Assembly (NCBI RefSeq): GCF_008801605.1
Contig: NZ_VZPJ01000001.1
Location: forward strand, 868,001 to 932,000
Source: Pseudomonas brassicacearum subsp. brassicacearum
GTDB lineage: Bacteria > Pseudomonadota > Gammaproteobacteria > Pseudomonadales > Pseudomonadaceae
DNA length: 64,000 nt
Reading direction: 5' to 3'
Part shown: piece after piece, positions 55,871 through 64,000 of the stretch
Numbering within the stretch: the stretch's first letter is position 1
How the letters are laid out: each line of letters begins with the position of its first letter
Position numbers and translations under genes: made by a program
Notes under the pieces: generated by a model
Told to the model about the DNA's origin: nothing
The model's input: the letters and a program-made list of their open reading frames with translations, nothing else
The model's database searches: none

Positions 55871-57019
55871 ATGCACATGGCTAAATCGATACTCGCAGGC
55901 ACTTTTTTCCTGGTTTGCGGGGCAGCTCCGGGCTTTGCCCAGGATCGTATTGAAGACGCTGTCAATGCCACGATCCAGCCCTTGATGAAGCAACAGGACA
56001 TCGCCGGCATGGCCGTGGCGATCACCTACAACGGTCAACGCCATTACTTCAACTACGGCGTGGCCTCCAAGGACACGAAAAAGCCGGTCACCGACCAGAC
56101 TCTCTTCGAAATCGGCTCGATCAGCAAGACCTTCACCGCCACCCTTGGCGCCTATGCCCAGGCCCAGGGCAAGCTGTCCCTGGCGGACCCGGCCAGTCGC
56201 TTTGCTCCCGAGCTGCGCGGCAGTGCCTTCGAGGGTATCAGCCTGCTCAACCTCGCCACCTATACCGCCGGTGGCCTGCCGTTGCAGTTCCCCGCCGAGG
56301 CGGACCATCCGGACCGGATGTTCAGTTATTACACGACCTGGAAGCCGCTCTACCCGGCCGGCACTCAGCGGCTCTATTCAAACCCGAGCATCGGCCTGTT
56401 CGGCTATCTGGCAGCCCGCAGCCTGGAGCGGCCGTTTGACGAGGTGATGGAGCGCACGCTGATGCCAGGGCTGGGCCTCCAGCACAGCTATGTGCGGGTG
56501 CCGCAGGATCAGTTGGGCCGATACGCCCAAGGCTATGCAAAAGACGGCAAGCCCGTCCGGGTCGGACCGGGAGCCCTGGACTCCGAGGCCTACGGGGTGA
56601 AAACCAGCTCATCGGACCTGATGCGTTTCCTCGAGGCCAACCTGCGACCGGAAAAACTGGACGCGGATCTGAAGCAAGCGATCGCCACGACGCATACAGG
56701 TTTCTACAGGGTTGGCGGGATGAATCAGGGGCTGGGCTGGGAGTTCTACCCCGCTCCGTTCACCTTGGATGACCTGCTCGCTGGCAACACACCGCAAATG
56801 GCCCTGACCCCACAAAAAGTCGAACCTCTCAACCCGCCTCGCCCAGCGCCGGACGGCGCCTGGATCAACAAGACAGGATCTACCAACGGTTTCGGCGCAT
56901 ACGCGGCGTTCGTACCCGGAAAGGACATGGGGATCGTCATGCTAGCGAACAGGAACTACCCGATCGAAGAACGGGTGAAAGCGGCGCATCGGATCCTCGC
57001 TGCGCTGGACGTGAAATAA
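55871..57019 (+). CDS. ampC: class C beta-lactamase (AmpC)
   Basis: 382 residues. Signal peptide to about Ala23 (GAAPGFA), then a serine beta-lactamase with S83-I-S-K86, Y169-S-N171 and K334-T-G336. These are the SxxK, YxN and KTG triads of class C enzymes. It is periplasmic and hydrolyses cephalosporins. AAGGAG precedes ATG 55871. No ampR gene is divergent, so induction through a local AmpR is not evident here. Confidence 0.95.
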   Translation: MHMAKSILAGTFFLVCGAAPGFAQDRIEDAVNATIQPLMKQQDIAGMAVAITYNGQRHYFNYGVASKDTKKPVTDQTLFEIGSISKTFTATLGAYAQAQGKLSLADPASRFAPELRGSAFEGISLLNLATYTAGGLPLQFPAEADHPDRMFSYYTTWKPLYPAGTQRLYSNPSIGLFGYLAARSLERPFDEVMERTLMPGLGLQHSYVRVPQDQLGRYAQGYAKDGKPVRVGPGALDSEAYGVKTSSSDLMRFLEANLRPEKLDADLKQAIATTHTGFYRVGGMNQGLGWEFYPAPFTLDDLLAGNTPQMALTPQKVEPLNPPRPAPDGAWINKTGSTNGFGAYAAFVPGKDMGIVMLANRNYPIEERVKAAHRILAALDVK

Positions 57020-57033
57020 ATCGGCTGGGCTCA

Positions 57034-57067
57034 CTTGTGGCGAGGGGATTTATCCCCTCACCACAAG
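57034..57067. repeat. palindromic repeat/terminator between ampC and DUF4174 gene
   Basis: CTTGTGGCGAGGGGATTT is mirrored by ATCCCCTCACCACAAG, a nearly perfect stem of ~15 bp in the short gap between convergent genes. GTGGCGAGGG fragments recur at 19017 and 62003, so it is a second dispersed repeat type. Confidence 0.8.
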
Positions 57068-57083
57068 AGTCTGTCGGCGGAAA

Positions 57084-57632
57084 TCAATCATCCAGCGGCT
57101 TCACCGGCCCCGCCGGCTTGACTGCCTTGCCAGGCTTGGCGCCTTTCGCATCCTTGGTCGGTGCAGGCTCTGGCGCGGGTGGTGGGGCTGGAGGTGTTGC
57201 TTCTTTCTCTGCCGCAGGCAGTTTATCGACGGCATCGAAGAGGTCTTTCAGTTCGATCGCCCCGGAATGCTCAAGCTTCTTTTCCCCGTCCTTGCCCACC
57301 AGGATGATCTTGGTCTGTGCTCCGGCTCCCAGCTTGAGCGAGCGAATCAACGCCATGGTGCTTTGCGGATCCAGATCCTTGCCATCGCGCTGCCCAATGG
57401 TATTGAGCACGGTATAGAGCACCATGTTGCGCTCGGAAAAGCCCTGCTTGCCTGCCGGTTCATCCAAGGCCTTTTTCAGGCTCACCCAGGCAGGGTCGAC
57501 CGTGCTGGGCGCGATGACGACAAGGGGACGTGACTTGCCTGCGTCCGCCAACAGCGGCGAGTCGCCATCGGCAGCGAACAGTGGGCCGGCGATGGCCAGC
57601 AAGGTAGCGAAGGTCAACGACCGAATGAGCAT
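57084..57632 (-). CDS. DUF4174 domain-containing exported protein
   Basis: 182 residues. Signal peptide MLIRSLTFATLLAIAGPLFA; a thioredoxin-like core (RPLVVIAPSTVDPAWVSLKKAL...KIILVGKDGEKKLEHSGAIELKDLFDAVDKLP) as in DUF4174; and a Pro/Ala/Lys-rich tail (residues ~145-182, PAPPPAPEPAP then KxxKxxKPAG). No redox CxxC is visible. AAGGAG upstream fixes ATG 57632. Function unknown. Confidence 0.85.
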   Translation of the reverse strand: MLIRSLTFATLLAIAGPLFAADGDSPLLADAGKSRPLVVIAPSTVDPAWVSLKKALDEPAGKQGFSERNMVLYTVLNTIGQRDGKDLDPQSTMALIRSLKLGAGAQTKIILVGKDGEKKLEHSGAIELKDLFDAVDKLPAAEKEATPPAPPPAPEPAPTKDAKGAKPGKAVKPAGPVKPLDD

Positions 57633-57787
57633 GCGCCTCTCCTTTTGATATTTACGCTGTACTGATTGCACAGGGCGGCGATTGTTCCGCGAGAGTCGCT
57701 CAATACTGCGCCTGCCTGACTTGAAGCTTAGGCCAGGGGGTTCATTGCGCAACCGCAAGGAGAGCGCTGAAGTCGGGAGAGACTAAT

Positions 57788-57876
57788 TGTGGGAGCGAGC
57801 TTGCTCGCGATAGCGTCATGACGCCCAACATCGAGTCGACTGACACACCGTTATCGCGAGCAAGCTCGCTCCCACA
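57788..57876. repeat. REP pair, GCGAGCTTGCTCGC type
   Basis: TGTGGGAGCGAGCTTGCTCGCGATAGCG mirrored by GTTATCGCGAGCAAGCTCGCTCCCACA. Confidence 0.92.
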
Positions 57877-57899
57877 CTATTGGACTTGAGCTGACTGTT

Positions 57900-58685
57900 C
57901 TAGAACGCCAGCTTGAACCCGATCATCGCCAGCATCACCGCCAGGCACGGGCGCAGCAATTCGTCGGAGATGCGTCCCGACAAATGACTGCCCAGGTAGA
58001 TCCCCGGCAACGAACCGATCAGCAGGAAACCCAGGATGTGCCAGTCCATGTTGCCCATGCTCGCATGGCCCAGGCCAGCCACCAGGGTCAGCGGTACGGC
58101 GTGGGCGATCTCGGTGCCCACCAGGCGCTTGGTGACCAGGAACGGGTAGAGGATGAACAGCGCGACAGTGCCCAGGGCGCCAGCGCCGATGGAGGTCAAG
58201 GCGACCATCGCACCCAGCACGAGGCCAGTGATGACCGTCAGCACATTGAGGCGCGAACCGGAGGGGTTGTAGTGGCCGCCAGCGCGGTCGTGGGCAAATT
58301 GCAGCAGGCGCTTCTTGAACAGGATCGCCAGGGCGGTGGCGAACAACACAAAGCCCAAGGCTTGCTTGATTACCGCGTTCATCGCCTCGGGGGAGCTGTG
58401 CAGGCTGCTGAGGAACCACAGCGTCAAGCCGACCGCCGGCACACTGCCCAACGTCAGCCAGCCAGTAATCGCCCAGTCGATGTTGCGATTTTTTGCATGA
58501 ACCAGGACACCACCAGACTTGGTAATAGCCGCGTACAGCAGGTCCGTACCTACCGCCGTCGCAGGGTTGATACCAAACCACAACAGGATCGGGGTCATCA
58601 GCGAACCACCGCCGACGCCGGTCATCCCAACGATGAAACCGACCACCAGGCCTGCAACGACTAAACCGACATTACCGAAATCCAT
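57900..58685 (-). CDS. TauE/SafE-family anion permease
   Basis: 261 residues, about eight membrane helices in two related halves: GFIVGMTGVGGGSLMTPILLWFGINPATAVGTDLLYAAITKSGG near the N-terminus and GAMVALTSIGAGALGTVALFILYP in the second half. The family includes sulfite or sulfoacetate exporters and other anion carriers; the substrate here is unknown, and no sulfur gene is adjacent. Confidence 0.92.
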   Translation of the reverse strand: MDFGNVGLVVAGLVVGFIVGMTGVGGGSLMTPILLWFGINPATAVGTDLLYAAITKSGGVLVHAKNRNIDWAITGWLTLGSVPAVGLTLWFLSSLHSSPEAMNAVIKQALGFVLFATALAILFKKRLLQFAHDRAGGHYNPSGSRLNVLTVITGLVLGAMVALTSIGAGALGTVALFILYPFLVTKRLVGTEIAHAVPLTLVAGLGHASMGNMDWHILGFLLIGSLPGIYLGSHLSGRISDELLRPCLAVMLAMIGFKLAF

Positions 58686-58792
58686 TAAACCCGTCTCAGC
58701 ACGACCGCGTGAAAAATCTGGCCGCGAGCATAGCGATTTTTCTTATAACCTCCTATATCGATGTGATCTATCTTTATTCCTTTTCCATAGCT

Positions 58793-59542
58793 TCACTGAA
58801 CCGGCAGGAAGTTGAGGAACAGCAGGCTCTGGGCGTAATTCAAGCCGATCCGCCGGTAGCGCTCATCGAGCATCTGGGTCAGCAGGTCCAATCGGGCGAC
58901 GATTTTTCCGAACTCCACGGCGAAACTCAGGTTGCTGCCCTCCTCCGAAATCTCATTGGAAAACAGCAACAGCTTGCCGTCCTTGTTCTGCCGCTGGCTC
59001 AGCAGCCAGGTGGCCTTTTCGATATTGCGCGCCGCGTTGCTGACAAAACGCGGGTCGATGGTGTCGGTCATGTAGAACTCGAGGCGATTGCCGTGCGCGG
59101 TGACCAGCATGCTGCCAATGGCATAGATGAACGCCCCTACCCGATCGCCGAGAAATTCCGGGCTCATGGCATAGCTCAGGGCTGCCAGGTCCTTCTTGCC
59201 ACCCAGGGTCGGCAAGGGCTGTTGCTGCTCGATGGCCATGCGCACCTGTTTTTCCGCAGTGCGGGCGTCGAGAAAACCGGACTTGCGCAGTTCCTCGGGG
59301 TTGCGCAGGTACAGCTTGTTCATCAGCAGATAGAGGCTTTGCAGGTTGTCGTGCATCGACAACGTGGCCATGCGATCGACGCTGGTCTGCAAGAACTCCT
59401 GGGGCCTGGCGTTGCTGAACTGCGTGACCATGTCCTGCCCCTGCTGATGGCTGCAGCCGCCGCTGAACAGCATCGACACACCGACCAACAATGCCAGGCA
59501 ACAACGGCGCAATCTCGTCACAGAATAAAAAACACCGGCCAT
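58793..59542 (-). CDS. hypothetical lipoprotein (249 aa)
   Basis: 249 residues. Signal peptide MAGVFYSVTRLRRCCLALLVGVSMLFSGGC with lipobox Cys30. The mature part is helical (LQTSVDRMATLSMHDNLQSLYLLMNKLYLRNPEEL...) with a hydrophobic patch FIYAIGSMLVTAHG. I do not recognise a domain name. ATG 59542 fits the signal peptide; the 18 residues before it in the open frame do not. The ribosome site is weak. Confidence 0.78.
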   Translation of the reverse strand: MAGVFYSVTRLRRCCLALLVGVSMLFSGGCSHQQGQDMVTQFSNARPQEFLQTSVDRMATLSMHDNLQSLYLLMNKLYLRNPEELRKSGFLDARTAEKQVRMAIEQQQPLPTLGGKKDLAALSYAMSPEFLGDRVGAFIYAIGSMLVTAHGNRLEFYMTDTIDPRFVSNAARNIEKATWLLSQRQNKDGKLLLFSNEISEEGSNLSFAVEFGKIVARLDLLTQMLDERYRRIGLNYAQSLLFLNFLPVQ

Positions 59543-59840
59543 CGAATCTCGGTCTGGGCATGGGGAAGCGATGGGGGGTCGTCGCTTCCAGGCCATGGAT
59601 AGAGCGGCAAAAATCGCAAAAGTGCAGTACCCGGAGCAAACCTTCGGTCTCCAGCAACATCCCCCTCACTCAATTAGTCTTACTTTTTAATTGATAAATC
59701 CTTATTAATGGCTATAAATCCCTTCTCACCCATCAAATAGAAAGACTACTAACCAGAAAAACCTTCAGCGCTGTCCGACCAGTAGCGGACTCGCCCCGCG
59801 TTCAAAACAACAACAAAACAACAGGAAGGAAGGTCATACC

Positions 59841-60992
59841 ATGCTTGAATCCAGACAACTGCTCACGGCCCTCGGAGTGTCTCTGATGATCGCCACCTCG
59901 GCTTCCCACGCTGCCGGCCTGACCAACGAACGTGGTGCGTTCGGCAAAACCGACGACGGCACGGCGGTGGAAAAATTCGTGCTGCGCAACAGTCACGGCA
60001 TGGAGGCCACGGTCATCACCTACGGCGGCATCCTCCAGTCATTGAGCGTGCCGGACAAACACGGCAAGGCCGCCGACATCGTGCTCGGCTTCGACGACGT
60101 GCAGGGTTACCAGAAGAACGGCAGCGTGTATTTCGGCGCGACCATCGGCCGCTTCGGCAATCGCCTGGCCGACGGCGCCTTCGAGCTGGACGGCAAGCGT
60201 TACCAGGTGCCGCAGAACGACCATGGCAATTCCTTGCACGGCGGGCCGCAAGGGTTCGACAAGCGCGTCTGGAAGGCCCAGCCCCATAATGCCAAGGACT
60301 CGGTGGGCGTCACCCTGACCTACTTGTCAGCCGATGGCGAGATGGGTTTCCCCGGTGCACTGAAGACCGACGTCACCTACAGCCTCAACGAACAGAACGA
60401 GTTGCGCATCGAGTACAAAGCCACCACCGACAAGCCCACAGTGCTGAACCTGACCAACCACAGCTATTTCAACCTGGCCGGGGCAGGCAACGGCGACATA
60501 CTCGAGCAGGTCGCGACCCTGCACGCGGCCCATTACACGCCGGTCACCGGCAAGCTCATTCCCACTGGCGAACTGGCCCCCGTGGCCGGCACACCGATGG
60601 ACTTCACCCAACCCACCGCCATCGGCACCCATATCAAGGCCGATCACCCACAACTCAAATTCGCCGAACCGAAACAAGGCGGCTTCGATTTCAACTGGGC
60701 GCTGGACGCCAAGGGCGACGTGAACAAACTGGCCGCCGAGGTGTATGACACGGACTCCGGACGACGCCTGCAGCTCTACACCACCGAGCCTGGCGTGCAG
60801 TTCTACACCAGCAACTTCCTCGACGGCACCGTCAAGGGCAAGCAAGGCAAGGTCTATCCACATTGGGGCGCGTTCACCCTGGAAACCCAGCACTACCCCG
60901 ACTCGCCCAACCAGCCGAACTTCCCTTCGACGCGGCTTGATCCGGGCCAGACCTACACCCAGACCATGGTGTTGAAGTTCTCCGCGAAATAA
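59841..60992 (+). CDS. galM: periplasmic aldose 1-epimerase
   Basis: 383 residues. Signal peptide MLESRQLLTALGVSLMIATSASHA, then the galactose-mutarotase beta-sandwich: GATIGRFGNRLADG, NDHGNSLHGGPQGFDKRVW (first catalytic His), NLTNHSYFNLAG (second His) and catalytic Glu in FTLETQHYPDSPNQPNFP. It interconverts sugar anomers, here outside the cytoplasm. AAGGAAGG precedes ATG 59841. The region upstream (59543-59840) is AT-rich and shows no gene. Confidence 0.95.
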   Translation: MLESRQLLTALGVSLMIATSASHAAGLTNERGAFGKTDDGTAVEKFVLRNSHGMEATVITYGGILQSLSVPDKHGKAADIVLGFDDVQGYQKNGSVYFGATIGRFGNRLADGAFELDGKRYQVPQNDHGNSLHGGPQGFDKRVWKAQPHNAKDSVGVTLTYLSADGEMGFPGALKTDVTYSLNEQNELRIEYKATTDKPTVLNLTNHSYFNLAGAGNGDILEQVATLHAAHYTPVTGKLIPTGELAPVAGTPMDFTQPTAIGTHIKADHPQLKFAEPKQGGFDFNWALDAKGDVNKLAAEVYDTDSGRRLQLYTTEPGVQFYTSNFLDGTVKGKQGKVYPHWGAFTLETQHYPDSPNQPNFPSTRLDPGQTYTQTMVLKFSAK

Positions 60993-61009
60993 AAAAAAGC
61001 ACCACACCC

Positions 61010-61098
61010 GTAGGAGCTGTCGAGCAAAGCGAAGCTGCGATCTTTCCCCAGACAATTGAGTTTGGAGCGAAAAGATCGCAGGCTTCGCCAGCTCCTAC
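61010..61098. repeat. third type of dispersed inverted repeat
   Basis: GTAGGAGCTGTCGAGCAAAG with AAGCTGCGATCTTT on the left is mirrored by AAAAGATCGCAGGCTTCGCCAGCTCCTAC on the right, with ~25 bases between. It follows the galM stop and differs in sequence from the GTGGGAGC REPs. Confidence 0.85.
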
Positions 61099-61148
61099 GA
61101 CTATCCTGCTGTCCATTGGATTATCGATCAGCACAACAGGAGAAAGGC

Positions 61149-61970
61149 ATGAGGACGCTGGAATTGGCGGGTGTGTCCGTACCGGTCATTGGCCAGGGCA
61201 CCTGGCGCATGGGTGAGGAACCGTCTCATCACAAGAAAGAAGTGGCCGCCCTGCGGTTGGGAATCGAATTGGGCATGACCCTGATCGACACGGCGGAGAT
61301 GTATGCCGAAGGCGGTGCCGAAACCGTCGTTGGCGAAGCGATCACCGGCCTGCGCGACCAGGTTTTCCTGGTGAGTAAAGTCTACCCTCACAACGCCAGT
61401 CGCAAAGGCATTCCCCTGGCCTGCGAACGCAGTCTGCGGCGGCTCGACACCGATTACATCGACCTTTATCTGCTGCACTGGCGCGGGCAGTACCCGCTGG
61501 ACGAAACCGTCGAAGCCTTCGAGCGGCTGCGCGAAGAAGGCAAGATCGGCCGTTGGGGCGTGTCGAACTTCGATGTAGCGGACCTTGAAGAACTGGCCGC
61601 GCCGGCCTGCGCGACCAACCAAGTGCTGTACAACCTGCAGGAACGCGGCATCGAATTCGACCTGCTGCCCTGGTGCCAGCGCCAGTCCATGCCCGTCATG
61701 GCCTACTGCCCGGTCGGCCAGGGCGGACACCTGCTCAAGGATCACACCCTGGGACAGATCGCCGAACGCCATCGCGCCACACCGGCGCAGATCGCACTGG
61801 CCTGGCTGTTGCGCCAGGACAATGTGATTGCCATTCCCAAGGCCGTGAAACCTGAGCATGTGCGTTTGAATGCCGAAGCGGCCAACCTCAAGCTGGAACC
61901 GCAAGACCTGGCAGCCCTAGACCTGATATTTCCCCAGCCCCAGCGCAAGCAGCGCTTGGCGATGGTCTGA
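61149..61970 (+). CDS. aldo/keto reductase
   Basis: 273 residues, AKR barrel. Catalytic tetrad Asp47 (MTLIDTAEMY), Tyr52, Lys77 (LVSKVYP) and His110 (YLLHWRG); NADP-binding AIPKAVKPEHVRLNAEA near the C-terminus. It reduces carbonyls; substrate unknown. AGGAG lies just upstream of ATG 61149. It follows galM by about 155 bases with a repeat between, so co-transcription is unclear. Confidence 0.93.
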   Translation: MRTLELAGVSVPVIGQGTWRMGEEPSHHKKEVAALRLGIELGMTLIDTAEMYAEGGAETVVGEAITGLRDQVFLVSKVYPHNASRKGIPLACERSLRRLDTDYIDLYLLHWRGQYPLDETVEAFERLREEGKIGRWGVSNFDVADLEELAAPACATNQVLYNLQERGIEFDLLPWCQRQSMPVMAYCPVGQGGHLLKDHTLGQIAERHRATPAQIALAWLLRQDNVIAIPKAVKPEHVRLNAEAANLKLEPQDLAALDLIFPQPQRKQRLAMV

Positions 61971-62021
61971 AGACCCATTCAACCTCGGGATTCACACTGA
62001 CTTGTGGCGAGGGAGTTCATC

Positions 62022-62110
62022 TGTGGGAGCAAGGCTTGCCCGCGATGGAGGCGATACGGTGTCCTAGGAAAAACGAGGCGCCCGCATCGCGGGCAAGCCT
62101 TGCTCCCACA
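62022..62110. repeat. REP pair, GCAAGGCTTGCCCGC type
   Basis: TGTGGGAGCAAGGCTTGCCCGCGATGGAGGCG mirrored by GCATCGCGGGCAAGCCTTGCTCCCACA, between convergent genes. Confidence 0.92.
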
Positions 62111-62155
62111 GGGGATAAACCCTGACCACGGGCTCGGCCTGAATACCACGGAGTT

Positions 62156-64000
62156 TCAGAACAACCCCATCTGTCCACCCACCAACGTCGAAAAATCATC
62201 ATCCACAAACGGCAGGATCGCATCCGCCACCGGCTGTAGCTGTTTGGTCACGTAGTGGTCGTAATCGATTGACGCACTGCGGATTTCCAGCGGTTCGGGG
62301 CCGGCGACGGTGATGACGTAGCTGATCCAGCCGCCATTCTGGTATTGCCGCGGACGGCCCTGGCGCTGGTTGAACTCATCGGCCAGCCGCGCGGCCCGCA
62401 CATGGGGTGGGACGTTGCGTTCATAGTCTTCCAGCGGCCGACGCAGACGCTTGCGGTAGACCAACCGTTCATCGAACGCGCCGGCCAGGGTCTGCCGCAC
62501 ATAATCGCGCACATAATCCTGATAGGGCTTGCGGTGGAAAATCCGCCCGTACAGCTCCTGCTGGAACTGCCGGGCCAGCGGCGACCAGTCGGTGCGCACG
62601 GTTTCCAGGCCCTTGTAGACGATTTCGTCGCTGCCATCGGCACGGGTTACCAATCCGGCGTAGCGTTTCTTGCTGCCCTCCTCGGCGCCGCGGATAGTCG
62701 GCATCAGAAAGCGCTTGAAATGCGTTTCGAACTGCAGCTCCAGCGCACTCTCCAGCCCGAACTCATCGCGCACCTGCTCACGCCACCATTGGTTGACGTG
62801 GGCCACCAACTCGCGACCGATCCTGGCCGCTTCCTCCTGGCCATGGGCACGACGAAGCCAAACGAACGTGGAATCGGTATCGCCATAGATCACCACATGC
62901 CCCTGGGCTTCGATCAACTGGCGGGTGCGCTGCATGATCTCGTGACCGCGCAGGGTGATGGACGAGGCCAGGCGTGTGTCGAAGAAACGGCAGCCACTGG
63001 AACCGAGCACGCCATAAAAGGCGTTCATGATGATTTTCAACGCTTGGGACAGCGGCGCATTGTGCTCGCGCTTGGCGGTCTCCCGGCCTTCGGAGATCCG
63101 CGCCACGATGGCTGGCAGGCAATGTCGAGTACGGGAGAAGCGCGCCCCGCGAAAGCCTGGCACCGATTCCTGGTCATCCGGGTGACGCAACCCTTCGATC
63201 AAACCCACCGGGTCAATCAGGAAGGTGCGGATGATCGATGGATACAGGCTCTTGTAGTCCAGCACCAGCACCGACTCGTAGAGGCCCGGTTGGGAGTCCA
63301 TGACAAAACCACCCGGGCTGGCCTCGGGCGGACGCTGGCCCAGGTTGGGTGCAACAAACCCTTGGCGATGCATCAGCGGCATGTACAGGTGCGTGAAGGC
63401 CGCCACCGAACCTCCGCTGCGGTCCGCCGGCAGCCCGGTGACGCTGGCCCGCTCCAAGAGGAACTTGAGCAACTCGGTCTTGGCGAAGATCCGTGTCACC
63501 AGTTCACAGTCCTTGAGGTTGTAGCGGGCCAGGGCCGGCTTGTCCTCGGCGAACATGCGATTGATCTCGTCCATGCGCTGGTACGGGTTATCGATGGACT
63601 TGCCCTCCCCCAGCAGCGTCTGGGCGACGTTTTCCAGGCTGAACGAGGGGAAACTCCAGGTGGCCGAACGCAGGGACTCGATACCGTCGATGATCAGCCG
63701 GCCAGCGGCCGAGGCGAAGAAGTGGTTGTTGCGCGCGCCGTGCTCGCGCCATTGCATCTCTTCGCCACCGCGTCCCAGACGCAACGGCACCGCCAGGCGC
63801 CGGGCGTGTTCATGCAGCACTCGCAGGTCGAATTGCACCAGGTTCCAGCCAATGATCGCGTCAGGGTCGAAACGGGCGAACCAATCGTTGAGTTTCTTCA
63901 GCAGCACCGTGCGCGATTCGCAGTATTCCAGCTGGAAATCCACGCCGGTATCGTCGCCATTGGCTGGCCCGAGCATGTAGACCTGGCGCTCGCCGCAGCC
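62156..64000 (-). CDS. polB: DNA polymerase II (partial; N-terminus beyond window)
   Basis: The frame is open to the right edge, so about 615 C-terminal residues are seen. B-family motifs: exonuclease [14 protein letters not shown], then [13 protein letters not shown] (motif A), [20 protein letters not shown] (motif B) and [10 protein letters not shown] (motif C). PolB restarts replication and bypasses lesions and is SOS-controlled in E. coli; its promoter here is outside the window. It ends in GGQMGLF, a plausible beta-clamp-binding tail. Confidence 0.96.
   Translation of the reverse strand, partial: GCGERQVYMLGPANGDDTGVDFQLEYCESRTVLLKKLNDWFARFDPDAIIGWNLVQFDLRVLHEHARRLAVPLRLGRGGEEMQWREHGARNNHFFASAAGRLIIDGIESLRSATWSFPSFSLENVAQTLLGEGKSIDNPYQRMDEINRMFAEDKPALARYNLKDCELVTRIFAKTELLKFLLERASVTGLPADRSGGSVAAFTHLYMPLMHRQGFVAPNLGQRPPEASPGGFVMDSQPGLYESVLVLDYKSLYPSIIRTFLIDPVGLIEGLRHPDDQESVPGFRGARFSRTRHCLPAIVARISEGRETAKREHNAPLSQALKIIMNAFYGVLGSSGCRFFDTRLASSITLRGHEIMQRTRQLIEAQGHVVIYGDTDSTFVWLRRAHGQEEAARIGRELVAHVNQWWREQVRDEFGLESALELQFETHFKRFLMPTIRGAEEGSKKRYAGLVTRADGSDEIVYKGLETVRTDWSPLARQFQQELYGRIFHRKPYQDYVRDYVRQTLAGAFDERLVYRKRLRRPLEDYERNVPPHVRAARLADEFNQRQGRPRQYQNGGWISYVITVAGPEPLEIRSASIDYDHYVTKQLQPVADAILPFVDDDFSTLVGGQMGLF

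Overview
The window is chromosomal DNA from a Pseudomonas of the fluorescens group. The gene content (lexA2-imuA-imuB-dnaE2 mutasome, ECF sigma/FecR/TonB receptor, GlgE-TreS-GlgB, a Pseudomonas-type metallothionein, DUF3203), the high GC content and the dense GTGGGAGC...GCTCGCGA REP palindromes all point there. The metallothionein with its acidic tail resembles those described in the P. fluorescens/brassicacearum/corrugata lineage; the species cannot be fixed from sequence alone. I see no tRNA, rRNA, CRISPR array, prophage or transposase. Genes are truncated only by the window edges (a LysR regulator on the left, DNA polymerase II on the right).

Region by region. 1-2000: LysR tail, DUF465 and DUF4142 small proteins and a disordered hypothetical protein. 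2062-10043: hybrid histidine kinase and the SOS mutagenesis operon lexA2-imuA-imuB-dnaE2, with a LexA2-type operator over the lexA2 start. 10326-19007: an oxidation and uptake block, with an AraC regulator, a SphA/MetA-type outer-membrane protein, a Tat-exported sugar-lactone oxidase next to a lipoprotein cytochrome c5, then LysR, GMC dehydrogenase and an MHS transporter. 19050-23142: ferri-siderophore surface-signalling system (receptor, FecR, ECF sigma) under a Fur-like box. 23205-26848: receiver-only regulator, topoisomerase III behind an SOS box, and a small conserved gene with a long structured leader. 26861-33600: glutaminase, DUF1232, ZIP transporter, five-repeat KGG protein, metallothionein, sirtuin. 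33600-37228: LysR with CoA-transferase A/B and thiolase (dhc-like). 37477-41242: GntR, glucarate transporter and glucarate dehydratase. 41430-49187: GlgB, TreS-maltokinase and GlgE. 49399-57632: small proteins, MgtC, CcoG, MocR, SDR, DyP peroxidase, AmpC, DUF4174. 57900-64000: TauE/SafE, lipoprotein, periplasmic GalM, aldo/keto reductase and PolB.

How the parts work together. DNA-damage tolerance recurs: a LexA2 cassette, a canonical LexA1-type box ahead of topB, and DNA polymerase II at the right edge. The trehalose/alpha-glucan cluster converts trehalose to maltose, maltose-1-phosphate and branched glucan, and has an AlgU-like promoter ahead of glgE, which fits desiccation or osmotic stress. 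The glucarate, CoA-transferase and lactone-oxidase loci are each paired with a local regulator. REP/REPIN palindromes of at least three sequence types punctuate gene ends throughout.
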